Positions 25,114-33,827 of a stretch of 41,190 bases of DNA are shown here, piece after piece. The translations under genes were made by a program, and so were the position numbers. The stretch spans positions 1 to 41,190 of the forward strand of contig RFVO01000010.1 of assembly GCA_009928005.1 (NCBI GenBank). Reading direction: 5' to 3'. How positions within the stretch are numbered: position 1 is the stretch's first letter; each line of letters begins with the position of its first letter. The DNA comes from Chitinophagia bacterium (GTDB lineage: Bacteria; Bacteroidota; Bacteroidia; Chitinophagales; Chitinophagaceae). Under the pieces are notes generated by a model that was given only the letters and a program-made list of their open reading frames with translations, searched no databases and was not told where the DNA came from.

Positions 25114-26556
25114 GTGCCAGAAAAAGACGAAAAACCAAAAAGGGGACGTAAACCCGTTGCAGCTGCCCCAGCCGCAAAAAAAGTAGTAGCCTCTAAAAAA
25201 GCAGAGCCTACTAAAAACAATACCGAAGACGATAAGGCTTCTAAAATTGCCCAGGCATTGTTTGGCGATGAAAGTGAAGCAAGTAGCGAAGCGGTGGCTA
25301 GCCCCGCACAAAACAATGCTTCTACTCAAGCGCCAACTTCAGCAGATCAGGCCAACGCAGTTGGTACTCCTAATGGAGGCCCTAACACACCTGCGCAGCG
25401 TTATCCTCAACCTAAAAAAGAACCTGTATTTAGTGTAGAGTTTGATGGCGTTATTGAGTCTGAAGGTGTTTTAGAAATGATGCCTGATGGTTATGGTTTT
25501 TTACGCTCTTCAGATTACAACTATTTATCTTCTCCCGATGATGTATATGTATCTCCCTCTCAAATAAAATCATTTGGTTTAAAAGTAGGTGATACAGTGC
25601 ACGGCACCGTTCGTGTTCCTCGCGAGGGTGAAAAATATTTTGCATTGACTAAAGTGAGTCAAGTCAATGGAAAAAATCCGGATGAAATTCGTGATCGTAT
25701 TCCTTTTGATTATCTAACGCCTATCTTTCCTTTTGAGAAATTAAATTTATATACATCTGCTACTAATTATAGTACGCGTATCATGGATTTATTTACACCC
25801 ATTGGAAAAGGACAAAGAGGTTTAATTGTAGCCCAACCAAAAGTGGGTAAGACTATGTTGTTGAAAGAAGTGGCGAATGCTATTGCTGCCAACCACCCAG
25901 AATGTTATTTGATCATATTATTAATAGATGAAAGACCGGAAGAGGTAACAGATGTAGAGCGCTCTGTAAAAGGAGAGGTAATCGCATCTACTTTTGATGA
26001 GCCTGCAGAAAAACACGTTAAAGTTTCTTCAGTGGCATTACAAAAAGCAAAACGCTTGGTAGAGTGCGGACACGATGTAGTTATTTTATTAGATTCAATT
26101 ACACGTTTAGCTCGTGCACACAATACGGTGGCGCCAAGTTCTGGTAAAGTATTATCGGGTGGTGTAGAAGCTACCGCCTTACTTCGTCCAAAACAATTTT
26201 TTGGTGCAGCGCGTAAAATTGAAAATGGTGGATCACTTACTATATTAGCAACTGCCTTAATTGAAACAGGTTCAAAAATGGATGAGGTTATTTTTGAAGA
26301 GTTCAAAGGAACAGGTAATATGGAATTAGTATTAGATCGTCGTTTAGCGAACAAGCGTATTTTCCCAGCTATTGATTTAGTGGGATCAAGCACGCGTCGT
26401 GACGACTTATTATTAGATAAAGAAGTATTAGGTAGAATGAATATTCTTCGCTTATTCATAAATGATATGAACAACGACGAAGCAATGAATGAATTATTAA
26501 AACGTATGCGAGGCACTAAAGACAACGAAGAGTTTTTAGCCAGCATGAACCGTTAG
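25114..26556 (+). CDS. rho: Transcription termination factor Rho
   Basis: The hexameric RNA helicase that terminates untranslated transcripts. The 480-residue protein has a cold-shock-like RNA-binding domain (about 108-185, [20 protein letters not shown]), the P-loop QPKVGKT with Lys246, and Walker B in [16 protein letters not shown], followed by the Q- and R-loop region. The start is GTG at 25114: an in-frame TAG lies three codons upstream (25105-25107) and no ATG is nearby. The N-terminus is unusual: instead of the helical Rho_N domain there is a Lys/Ala/Pro-rich, probably disordered stretch of about 100 residues ([17 protein letters not shown]...). Regulation could include autogenous control through the 248-base upstream region, but no structure is evident there. 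Confidence 0.95.
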   Translation: MPEKDEKPKRGRKPVAAAPAAKKVVASKKAEPTKNNTEDDKASKIAQALFGDESEASSEAVASPAQNNASTQAPTSADQANAVGTPNGGPNTPAQRYPQPKKEPVFSVEFDGVIESEGVLEMMPDGYGFLRSSDYNYLSSPDDVYVSPSQIKSFGLKVGDTVHGTVRVPREGEKYFALTKVSQVNGKNPDEIRDRIPFDYLTPIFPFEKLNLYTSATNYSTRIMDLFTPIGKGQRGLIVAQPKVGKTMLLKEVANAIAANHPECYLIILLIDERPEEVTDVERSVKGEVIASTFDEPAEKHVKVSSVALQKAKRLVECGHDVVILLDSITRLARAHNTVAPSSGKVLSGGVEATALLRPKQFFGAARKIENGGSLTILATALIETGSKMDEVIFEEFKGTGNMELVLDRRLANKRIFPAIDLVGSSTRRDDLLLDKEVLGRMNILRLFINDMNNDEAMNELLKRMRGTKDNEEFLASMNR

Positions 26557-26563
26557 TTCGGTC

Positions 26564-26968
26564 TTATGCTCTTTTTTTAGAGGGGTGCTTTGCCAATTTT
26601 ATTGACTTCAGCTCTGTGCCCATATCTTTAATTGCCTTTTCTAACTTTGTAAGCTTTTCCAAGGTTGGAAATTTATTGCCCATCCTATATTGACGCATCA
26701 TGATTCGGCTAATTCCAGCCCTATCCGCAACAACCGATGCGTTTAAAAAGCTTTTGTCTTGAAAGAGGCCGGAAATATCATATTGAATTTCAAAAGCAAA
26801 TTTATCTTCTTTTAGTTGATGGAAGTTTATTAAAAGCTTCTTCATTTTTGTTTCTATTTGGGACACGGTTTTCCCAGAATCTACTAATAAATTATCTTCA
26901 TAAAGAACCCTTCCCCATAGTGGTCCCTTGCCTTCGGTATCAATTATTAAGATTATCTTTTTTTTCAT
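26564..26968 (-). CDS. hicB: HicB-type antitoxin with C-terminal helix-turn-helix
   Basis: A 134-residue antitoxin. The N-terminal half (ILIIDTEGKGPLWGRVLYED ... TVSQIETKMKKLLINF) resembles the degenerate RNase H-like fold of HicB. The C-terminal half (SVVADRAGISRIMMRQYRMG ... LEKLTKLEKAIKDMG) is an XRE-like helix-turn-helix for autoregulation. It begins one base after the stop of the HicA-like toxin gene, in the hicA-hicB order typical for this family. The palindrome at 27180-27197 is the likely binding site. It ends seven bases from rho, convergent, with no strong terminator between. Confidence 0.85.
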   Translation of the reverse strand: MKKKIILIIDTEGKGPLWGRVLYEDNLLVDSGKTVSQIETKMKKLLINFHQLKEDKFAFEIQYDISGLFQDKSFLNASVVADRAGISRIMMRQYRMGNKFPTLEKLTKLEKAIKDMGTELKSIKLAKHPSKKRA

Positions 26969-26969
26969 T

Positions 26970-27161
26970 TTATTTATTTTTAATCCCCACGTGTTTAAAT
27001 ATACTTTTTAACGTGCTAGGGTTTATTTCGTCTTTGCCATGAAAGGGTACCGTTACTTTACCCTTTTTTAATTCATGAATATATTGTCTATGGCTTCCTT
27101 TTTGATTTTTAATAATCCAGCCATCTTTTATTAATATCTGTTGAATTTGTTTTGCATTCAT
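26970..27161 (-). CDS. hicA: HicA-type mRNA interferase toxin
   Basis: A 63-residue double-stranded-RNA-binding-fold toxin. The core KGSHRQYIHE with catalytic His24, then KVTVPFHGKDEINPSTLKSI, is the HicA signature, and the length is normal. It cleaves mRNA independently of ribosomes when free of HicB. The gene is intact and precedes hicB by one base. The start at 27161 (MNAKQIQQILIKDGW) is the only one that keeps the first helix. Confidence 0.9.
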   Translation of the reverse strand: MNAKQIQQILIKDGWIIKNQKGSHRQYIHELKKGKVTVPFHGKDEINPSTLKSIFKHVGIKNK

Positions 27162-27179
27162 TCAATCTGTCTTTATAAA

Positions 27180-27197
27180 GGTAACAAAATTGTTACC
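27180..27197. promoter_or_regulatory. Candidate HicB operator: palindrome GGTAACAA-AA-TTGTTACC
   Basis: A perfect 8-bp dyad with two central bases, 18 bases upstream of the hicA start. A TACCTTTA at 27176-27183 on the minus strand, one mismatch from the -7 element, overlaps the promoter-proximal arm, so a bound repressor would block transcription. This matches HicB autoregulation in other systems. Confidence 0.65.
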
Positions 27198-27270
27198 AAT
27201 AAAATTACATTTTTTAAATGCCTGTTTTTCAAGTATAAATACTTGCTAATTGGGGTTGAATTTTATCTGA

Positions 27271-27876
27271 TTACTTTTTCTTCACATCAGCCGCATTCGA
27301 GGCTTCTTCCTTAAAGTAATTACTATTCTCAATTTCCTCACGTACTTTTTCTGGTACTAAATAACGAATTGTTATTCCTTCTTTTCTATTATTGCGAATT
27401 AATGTAGCAGATAGTTGTAATAAAGGTGCATCTAATATTAAAACGCGTGCACCATATTCATTATTAATATCAAATCCATCGCGACGATATACAATGAATG
27501 AATAATTTTTAATTAGGGTTTCAAAGTTTTTCCATTTCGGTAAATTCTGAAAACTATCTGCACCCATAATTACTGAAAATTCGTGTTGAGGATATTTTTC
27601 TTCTAAATATATAAGTGTATCAATAGTATAAGAAGGCTTCGGTAAAGAAAATTCTATATCAGAAACTTTTAATTGTGTATCATCTTCAATAGCTAGTTTC
27701 GCTAAGTGCAAGCGGTCGTATTCATTTAACAAACTTCCCTGTGGTTTCAATGGATTTTGTGGAGAGACCACCAACCACACCTGTTTTAGATCTGAATGAT
27801 TGGCTACATAACTTGCTACCATTAAATGGCCGTTGTGTATTGGATTAAAAGAACCAAAAAACAAACCAATCTTCAT
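27271..27876 (-). CDS. nadD: Nicotinate-nucleotide adenylyltransferase
   Basis: The enzyme that joins nicotinate mononucleotide and ATP into deamido-NAD in the cytoplasm. The 201-residue protein opens with the nucleotidyltransferase motif GSFNPIHNGHL (HxGH at His14-His17) and has KPSYTIDTLIYL for the NaMN site and LSATLIRNN, the ISxxxIR-like ATP motif, near residues 168-176. The length is normal. It follows feoA by 18 bases on the same strand and is probably transcribed from the feoA promoter. Confidence 0.95.
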   Translation of the reverse strand: MKIGLFFGSFNPIHNGHLMVASYVANHSDLKQVWLVVSPQNPLKPQGSLLNEYDRLHLAKLAIEDDTQLKVSDIEFSLPKPSYTIDTLIYLEEKYPQHEFSVIMGADSFQNLPKWKNFETLIKNYSFIVYRRDGFDINNEYGARVLILDAPLLQLSATLIRNNRKEGITIRYLVPEKVREEIENSNYFKEEASNAADVKKK

Positions 27877-27894
27877 TTTATAATATATTGATTA

Positions 27895-28134
27895 TCAATT
27901 AATTATTTCAATATTGGGTTTAATAAAAATACTGTCTGCCTCATTCATTCTAAGACTTAATTGATAACCCGCCACCGAAATTGATATAGGATCCCCCAAT
28001 GGAGCAATTTGCTCAACCGTAATTAATTCGCCAGGTATACATCCCATCTCCATTAACTTCAAAAAGATTTCATCATTTTCAAAAGAATGAATAACGCCCG
28101 ACTCCCCCATTTTTAACTCAGATAGTTTCTTCAT
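27895..28134 (-). CDS. feoA: FeoA-domain protein
   Basis: A 79-residue SH3-like FeoA domain (LSELKMGESGVIHSF ... LMEMGCIPGELITVEQIAPL ... GYQLSLRMNEADSIFI). FeoA is the small cytoplasmic partner of the ferrous iron permease FeoB. No feoB is adjacent; instead nadD follows in the same transcript. It may serve a feoB elsewhere or have another partner. The -7 element at 28145-28152 implies a leader of only a few bases. Confidence 0.88.
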   Translation of the reverse strand: MKKLSELKMGESGVIHSFENDEIFLKLMEMGCIPGELITVEQIAPLGDPISISVAGYQLSLRMNEADSIFIKPNIEIIN

Positions 28135-28144
28135 ATTAATACTG

Positions 28145-28152
28145 CAAAGATA
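28145..28152 (-). promoter_or_regulatory. -7 promoter element TATCTTTG for feoA-nadD
   Basis: Exact fit to TAnnTTTG on the minus strand, 10 bases before the feoA ATG. A start about 6 bases downstream leaves an almost leaderless mRNA. Confidence 0.65.
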
Positions 28153-28207
28153 GTTTCTGTTTTACACAAATAGTTACGAAATTTGGAGCATTGAAAAACA
28201 ATCTATT

Positions 28208-28645
28208 ATGTCATTAAATATCTCTTTTAATACGGCCGATAAAAAAGCAACATTAGGCAATCGTTTGGCACTAAAGACTTTTATTGAAAAGTCTTTGAAA
28301 AAAGAAGGCATGATCATTGAGACGCTTCAATATATATTTTGTTCTGATAAATACTTGCTAGGCATTAATAAATCCTACCTACAACACGACTATTATACCG
28401 ATATAATTAGTTTCGACCTATCTGAAACCAAGGGTCGGTTAATTGGAGAGGTATATATAAGCATTGACCGAGTAAAGGATAATGCAAAAACCCATAAAAC
28501 GTCCTTAAAGGAAGAATTGTTAAGGGTAATTTTCCATGGAGCACTACATTTTTGTGGTTACAAGGATAAAAAAGCAGCTGATATCAAAAAAATGCGGGCC
28601 CAGGAGGATAAATGGCTGATTTCCTACTTAAAATATATAGCCTAA
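28208..28645 (+). CDS. ybeY: Endoribonuclease / rRNA maturation factor YbeY
   Basis: A 145-residue metalloenzyme acting in 16S rRNA 3' processing and ribosome quality control. The family motif is HGALHFCGYKD (His110, His114), with LRVIFHG before it and the GEVYIS strand of the fold upstream. The third metal ligand, a histidine in E. coli (HxxxHxxxxxH), is Asp120 here; as far as I recall this is normal for Bacteroidota. The gene is divergent from feoA (73 bases apart) and followed by the mnmG promoter region. Confidence 0.92.
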   Translation: MSLNISFNTADKKATLGNRLALKTFIEKSLKKEGMIIETLQYIFCSDKYLLGINKSYLQHDYYTDIISFDLSETKGRLIGEVYISIDRVKDNAKTHKTSLKEELLRVIFHGALHFCGYKDKKAADIKKMRAQEDKWLISYLKYIA

Positions 28646-28674
28646 ATTAGTTTTACTCCATAATTCTATCCAAA

Positions 28675-28692
28675 ATGTTCCACATGGAACAT
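28675..28692. promoter_or_regulatory. parS-like palindrome upstream of mnmG
   Basis: TGTTCCACATGGAACA (28676-28691), flanked by A and T to make 18 bases. The general parS consensus is TGTTtCACGTGaAACA; this copy has the compensating C/G change at positions 5 and 12 seen in natural variants and one asymmetric change (CACATG for CACGTG). Position next to mnmG (gidA), an origin-proximal gene in many bacteria, fits a ParB site. It could alternatively be an operator for mnmG. Confidence 0.5.
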
Positions 28693-28793
28693 ATTTAAAA
28701 TCGGGTCTTCTGGGTGAAGCGATCGAACAGTCGAGAAATAGGCTTTTTTTCTAAATGCCCGTGATTCCCAGTAGAATATTGATATTAATTGAA

Positions 28794-28824
28794 TTGCTTG
28801 GTATTCAATACAGGCTTATCTTTG
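28794..28824 (+). promoter_or_regulatory. mnmG promoter (TTG-N20-TATCTTTG)
   Basis: TTG at 28794-28796 and TATCTTTG at 28817-28824 with 20 bases between, the Bacteroidota housekeeping layout. The ATG at 28834 is nine bases after the -7 element, so the leader is only a few bases long. Confidence 0.75.
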
Positions 28825-28833
28825 CACACTTAT

Positions 28834-30702
28834 ATGTTTCCCAAATACAATGTCATAGTAGTAGGTGCCGGCCATGCAGGCTGTGAAGCAGCAGCGGCAG
28901 CGGCCAATATGGGCTCCAAGGTTTTATTGGTGACCATGAATATGCAAACCATTGCCCAAATGAGTTGTAACCCCGCCATGGGTGGAATTGCTAAGGGCCA
29001 GATTGTAAGGGAAATAGATGCCTTGGGTGGATATAGCGGCATCGTCACTGACCTAAGTACGATTCAATTTAGAATGCTTAATAAAAGCAAGGGGCCTGCT
29101 ATGTGGAGTCCTAGAGCTCAGAACGACAGGCAATTATTTGCTACCAAGTGGAGGGAGATGCTAGAAAACACGCCAAATGTTGACTTTTACCAGGATTCAG
29201 TGAATGAATTAATCATTAAAAACAATAAGGCCTGCGGGGTTATTACAAGTTTAGGTCATAAAATAGATGCAGATGCTGTCATTATCACAAGCGGAACCTT
29301 CTTAAATGGAATCATACATATAGGTGAGAAACAAATCGGAGGGGGAAGGGTTGCAGAAAAAGCTGCAACAGGTATTACCGAACAGCTTGTTTCTTTTGGA
29401 TTAGAATCAGATAGGCTTAAAACTGGGACACCTCCAAGGGTGGATGGCCGTAGTTTAGACTATTCAAAGATGGAAGAACAAAAGGGTGATGAAGATGTTG
29501 TAGGCTTCTCTTATATGGATATACCTAGAATTAAGGCAGAAAATCAAAGATCTTGTTATATAACTTATACAGATTCTATAGTACACGATATATTAAGAAC
29601 TGGTTTTGATCGTAGTCCAATGTACCAGGGTCGTATTGAAGGGGTTGGTCCAAGATACTGCCCAAGTATAGAAGATAAGATTAACCGATTTGCTGACAGA
29701 GAAAGACATCAATTATTCGTAGAGCCAGAAGGATGGAATACGGTTGAAATATATGTAAATGGGTTTAGCACTAGTTTACCAGAAGAAGTACAATACGAAG
29801 CTCTTCGTAAAGTGCCTGGATTTGAGAAGGCGCGCATGTTCCGTCCAGGATACGCCATTGAGTACGATTATTTTCAACCAACTCAATTAACCTACACCTT
29901 AGAGACCAAAGCCATCAGCAACTTATATTTCGCTGGACAAATCAACGGCACCACGGGTTATGAAGAAGCAGCATGTCAAGGTATAATGGCTGGCATTAAT
30001 GCACATTTAAAAATTAATAAAAAGGAGCCACTCATCTTGAAAAGATCAGACGCTTATATTGGTGTTTTAATTGATGATCTTATCAGCAAAGGAACAAACG
30101 AACCATATAGAATGTTTACTTCAAGAGCAGAATTCAGAACCTTATTAAGACAGGACAATGCAGATTTAAGATTAACAGAACTAAGCAATCAATTAGGTTT
30201 TGCAAGCGCAAATAGATTACGTAAAGTAGAAGAAAAAAGGAATGAAGTTGCCAACATAAAAACAATACTTTCTAATCAAACAATTATACCAGAAGAGGTA
30301 AATAGTTTTTTAACAAGTATTGATTCCATGGTCATTACAGAAAAACAAAAAGCCTCAAAACTTTTGCTACGACCCAATATTAGCCTGAACCAGGTCATTG
30401 AAAATTGTGCCGATTTAAAAGAAAAATTAATTGATAAAGAAGTTGATCATTTGGAACAAGCTGAAATACAAATAAAATACGAGCGTTATATTGAGAAAGA
30501 AAAAGAAATTGTGGATCGCATGTTAACGCTTGAAAATAAAATGATTCCTGATAATTTTGATTACGATAAATTATCAGCACTTTCTATTGAGGCGCTTCAA
30601 AAATTCAAAAAAATTCGTCCGCTCACTATTGGACAAGCAAGTCGTATTAGTGGTGTCAACCCTAGCGATATCCAAATTCTTATGGTTTTTATTGGGCGTT
30701 AA
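28834..30702 (+). CDS. mnmG: tRNA uridine-5-carboxymethylaminomethyl synthesis enzyme MnmG (GidA)
   Basis: The FAD-dependent partner of MnmE that installs 5-carboxymethylaminomethyl at the wobble uridine of several tRNAs. At 622 residues it has normal length. It begins MFPKYNVIVVGAGHAGCEAA (dinucleotide-binding GxGxxG), with MSCNPAMGGIAKG, the KGPAMWSPRAQNDR segment and LKTGTPPRVDGRSLD, all MnmG signatures, and the C-terminal helical domain that binds MnmE and tRNA. I start it at 28834, downstream of the -7 element; the upstream in-frame ATG at 28789 would lie before the promoter. Confidence 0.97.
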   Translation: MFPKYNVIVVGAGHAGCEAAAAAANMGSKVLLVTMNMQTIAQMSCNPAMGGIAKGQIVREIDALGGYSGIVTDLSTIQFRMLNKSKGPAMWSPRAQNDRQLFATKWREMLENTPNVDFYQDSVNELIIKNNKACGVITSLGHKIDADAVIITSGTFLNGIIHIGEKQIGGGRVAEKAATGITEQLVSFGLESDRLKTGTPPRVDGRSLDYSKMEEQKGDEDVVGFSYMDIPRIKAENQRSCYITYTDSIVHDILRTGFDRSPMYQGRIEGVGPRYCPSIEDKINRFADRERHQLFVEPEGWNTVEIYVNGFSTSLPEEVQYEALRKVPGFEKARMFRPGYAIEYDYFQPTQLTYTLETKAISNLYFAGQINGTTGYEEAACQGIMAGINAHLKINKKEPLILKRSDAYIGVLIDDLISKGTNEPYRMFTSRAEFRTLLRQDNADLRLTELSNQLGFASANRLRKVEEKRNEVANIKTILSNQTIIPEEVNSFLTSIDSMVITEKQKASKLLLRPNISLNQVIENCADLKEKLIDKEVDHLEQAEIQIKYERYIEKEKEIVDRMLTLENKMIPDNFDYDKLSALSIEALQKFKKIRPLTIGQASRISGVNPSDIQILMVFIGR

Positions 30703-30818
30703 ATTTAAAAGAATTTTTATTAAGGCGCCATTCATAAAAAACCTCCAATTTCCCGTTTTTTCACAAATTCTTTTTAGTAGCTTTAGTATCTTTCTTTACA
30801 ACTAAAATTAAGAAACAC

Positions 30819-33800
30819 ATGAAGCGAATTTTTGTATGGGCCTTGCTTATGTGCACAGCAGTATCTGCGATCGCACAGGAATCATTCCCAATCAATGGTA
30901 TTAGAGATATTCGAACAGGCTTATATGCTTTTACGAATGCCACTATTATTCAAAATGAAAAAACAAAGCTTGAAAAAGCAACCTTATTAATTAAACAAGG
31001 AAAAATTATTGCAGTTGGTACAAACGTTGCTATACCAAAAGATGCAGTTATCGTAAACTGTGAGGGTAAATTTATATATCCCTCTTTTGTGGACCCATTC
31101 ACCGATTATGGTGCAGGTCAAGCAAAAAGACCTGCAGGCGCATTCAACTATGGGGGTCCTGGTCAATTCCTGTCCAATAAGCCAGGTGCTTACAACTGGA
31201 ATCAAGCCATTAAACCAGAAATTAATGCATCAGATGTATTTAATATAGACGAAGCTGCAGCAAAAGGTTATAGAGCTAATGGCTTTGGTGCAGTTTTTAC
31301 ACATATTAAAGATGGTATCGCAAGAGGAACTGGCGCTGTGGTAACATTATCTTCTGAAAATAATAATCAAGCAATACTTAAAACAAAGGCTGCTGCGGTT
31401 TATTCTTTTGAAAAGGGTTCTTCAACACAATCTTATCCATCTAGCTTAATGGGAAGTATTGCTTTATTGCGTCAAACTTATTTAGATGCAAAATGGTATC
31501 AATCAAAACCAGCCGGTGAAGGCGTAAACCTATCTTTAGAAGCGTGGAACAATACACAAAATATTCCTCAAATTTTTGCGGCAGATGATAAGTGGAGCGC
31601 AGTTCGTGCAGACAGATTGGGTGATGAGTTTGGCGTACAATATATTATTAAAGGTGGTGACAATGGATATCAAAGAATTGATGAAATTGTAAAAACGAAG
31701 GCTGCCTATATATTAAATGTAGATTTTCCTGAAGCCATGGATGTTGAAGATCCTAACGATGCGCGTTTTGTTTCTTTAGCAGATATGAAACATTGGGAAT
31801 TGGCACCTACTAATTTAGCGGCCTTTGAAAAAGCAAATATTCCTTTTAGTATTAGTAGCAGTGATTTAAAAGATAGTAAAACATTTTTGGCCAATATTAA
31901 AAAAGCTATTCGCTTTGGCTTATCTGAAACAAAGGCCTTAGAGGCTTTAACTAAAACACCCGCAACAATGTTGGGTGTTTATGATCAAGTGGGTTCTTTG
32001 GAAGCGGGCAAGTTCGCTAATTTTATTATTACTACCGAGCCTGTGTTTTCAAGCAATGCAAAAATTATAGAAAACTGGGTGCAAGGAAATAAATATGAAG
32101 TAACAAATGGTGAGTGGAATAACTTCGCGGGTAAATACAAATTAACATTGAATGTGGGTGGGGTGAACACAGACTATAATTTAGAAGTTAAAAAAGATTT
32201 ATCAGCCTCCATTATTGGTACCGATACTTTAAATGCAAAAATTACCATTAATGAATCTTTGGTTAAAATTTCTTTCCCTAATAAAAAAGGAAAGGGTGCT
32301 GAACAAATTAGATTAGGTGGTGCTATTGTGGGCGCTAACTGGTCTGGTATTGGAACCGATCCAGCTGGCAATAAAAACACATGGACCGCTTCATTTGTGG
32401 GTCCAATGACTGCAACAGCAGATACTAAAAAGAATGCAGATACTTTAAAACCGCTTGCAAAAATAACCTTCCCTTTTGCTGGTTTTGGAAATGAAAAAAT
32501 ACCCACACAAGAAACTATTTTAATTAAGAACGCTACTGTTTGGACCAATGAGAAAGAAGGCGTTTTAAATAATACGGATGTCTTATTAAAGAATGGTAAA
32601 ATTACGAAAGTGGGAAAAGATATTACAGAGGCGGGTGCAAGAATTATTGATGGTACGGGTAAACATTTAAGCGCGGGCATTATCGATGAACACTCTCACA
32701 TTGCAGCATTGTCAATTAATGAAGGTGCTCAGTCTGTTACAAGCGAAGTGCGTATTGCAGATAATTTAAATCCAGAAGATATTAATATCTATCGTCAATT
32801 AAGCGGTGGTGTTACTTCATCTCATATCTTACACGGTTCTGCCAACACGGTGGGTGGACAAACTCAATTAATAAAACTCCGTTGGGGTGCTAATGACCAA
32901 GATTTGAAATTTTCGGGAGCAGATGGTTTTATCAAATTTGCCTTAGGTGAAAACGTTAAGCGTACCACTAGTTCAAGTAACAATCGTTTCCCAGATACAA
33001 GAATGGGTGTAGAAGAGGTATTGAATGATGCTTTTGATAGAGCAGTAGATTATCAAAAAGCAATGAAAGAAAATCCCAACACAAGAAGAGATCTTGAATT
33101 AGAAGCATTGGTGGAAATATTAAATAAAAAACGTTTTATTACCTGTCACTCTTATGTTCAGCCAGAGATTACTTATATGATGCGTGTAGCAGATAAATAT
33201 GGTTTTACCGTAAACACTTTCACACATATATTAGAAGGCTATAAAGTGGCTGATAAAATGAAAAAGCATGGTTCAAGCGCTTCTACATTTTCTGACTGGT
33301 TTATGTATAAAACAGAGGTACAAGATGCCACTGGTTATAATGCAGCTATTATGCAAAAAGTGGGCTTGAATGTTTGTATTAACTCTGATGATGCGGAGAT
33401 GGCTAGAAGATTAAATCAAGAAGCTGCTAAGACTGTAAAATACGGTGGCGTTTCTGAACAAGAAGCTTTTAAAATGGTAACCTTGAATCCAGCAAAAGCT
33501 TTACATGTAGCGGATAAAGTAGGTAGTATTAAAACAGGTAAAGACGCCGATGTGGTTTTGTGGTCTGATAATCCTTTAAGTATTTATGCAAAATCTTTAT
33601 ATACTATCGTTGATGGTACTATTTATTTCGATAGAGAAAAAGATGCAGCTATGCATAAAGAGGTAGCCGCAGAAAGAACACGCTTAATACAAAAAATGTT
33701 AGGAGAGAAAAAAGCAGGTGGTGCTACAAGACCCGCTACGCCTAGCTATCAAGTGCTACTAAATTGTGGCGATCACGACCATGAAGATGAAATGGTTACT

Positions 33801-33824
33801 ATTTACGAAACTCAAAAAGATTAA
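30819..33824 (+). CDS. Exported double amidohydrolase, first half degenerate
   Basis: A 1001-residue exported protein, signal peptide about 1-20 (ending AIAQE). Two amidohydrolase-like units are visible. In the first (about 30-435), the place of the HxH motif reads YPSFVDPFTDYG, without metal-binding histidines, although the C-terminal ATMLGVYDQVGSLEAGKFAN strand is typical. The second (about 570-970) is complete: His625 and His627 (IIDEHSHIA), His777 (TCHSY), His803 (FTHILE) and Asp857 (NSDDAE), ending LHVADKVGSIKTGKDADVV. Activity should rest in the second unit; the first may be structural. Substrate unknown (imidazolonepropionase/dipeptidase-like relatives). The next gene begins three bases after the stop. 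Confidence 0.88.
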   Translation: MKRIFVWALLMCTAVSAIAQESFPINGIRDIRTGLYAFTNATIIQNEKTKLEKATLLIKQGKIIAVGTNVAIPKDAVIVNCEGKFIYPSFVDPFTDYGAGQAKRPAGAFNYGGPGQFLSNKPGAYNWNQAIKPEINASDVFNIDEAAAKGYRANGFGAVFTHIKDGIARGTGAVVTLSSENNNQAILKTKAAAVYSFEKGSSTQSYPSSLMGSIALLRQTYLDAKWYQSKPAGEGVNLSLEAWNNTQNIPQIFAADDKWSAVRADRLGDEFGVQYIIKGGDNGYQRIDEIVKTKAAYILNVDFPEAMDVEDPNDARFVSLADMKHWELAPTNLAAFEKANIPFSISSSDLKDSKTFLANIKKAIRFGLSETKALEALTKTPATMLGVYDQVGSLEAGKFANFIITTEPVFSSNAKIIENWVQGNKYEVTNGEWNNFAGKYKLTLNVGGVNTDYNLEVKKDLSASIIGTDTLNAKITINESLVKISFPNKKGKGAEQIRLGGAIVGANWSGIGTDPAGNKNTWTASFVGPMTATADTKKNADTLKPLAKITFPFAGFGNEKIPTQETILIKNATVWTNEKEGVLNNTDVLLKNGKITKVGKDITEAGARIIDGTGKHLSAGIIDEHSHIAALSINEGAQSVTSEVRIADNLNPEDINIYRQLSGGVTSSHILHGSANTVGGQTQLIKLRWGANDQDLKFSGADGFIKFALGENVKRTTSSSNNRFPDTRMGVEEVLNDAFDRAVDYQKAMKENPNTRRDLELEALVEILNKKRFITCHSYVQPEITYMMRVADKYGFTVNTFTHILEGYKVADKMKKHGSSASTFSDWFMYKTEVQDATGYNAAIMQKVGLNVCINSDDAEMARRLNQEAAKTVKYGGVSEQEAFKMVTLNPAKALHVADKVGSIKTGKDADVVLWSDNPLSIYAKSLYTIVDGTIYFDREKDAAMHKEVAAERTRLIQKMLGEKKAGGATRPATPSYQVLLNCGDHDHEDEMVTIYETQKD

Positions 33825-33827
33825 TTT

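Noticed and set aside
25905-26546. Open reading frame of 213 codons antisense to rho
   Set aside because: It lies wholly inside the rho coding region, has no recognisable domain, and is explained by codon bias of the well-supported gene on the other strand.
32174-32680. Open reading frame of 168 codons antisense to the double amidohydrolase
   Set aside because: Shadow frame of a strongly supported gene; hydrophobic low-complexity translation with no family match by eye.
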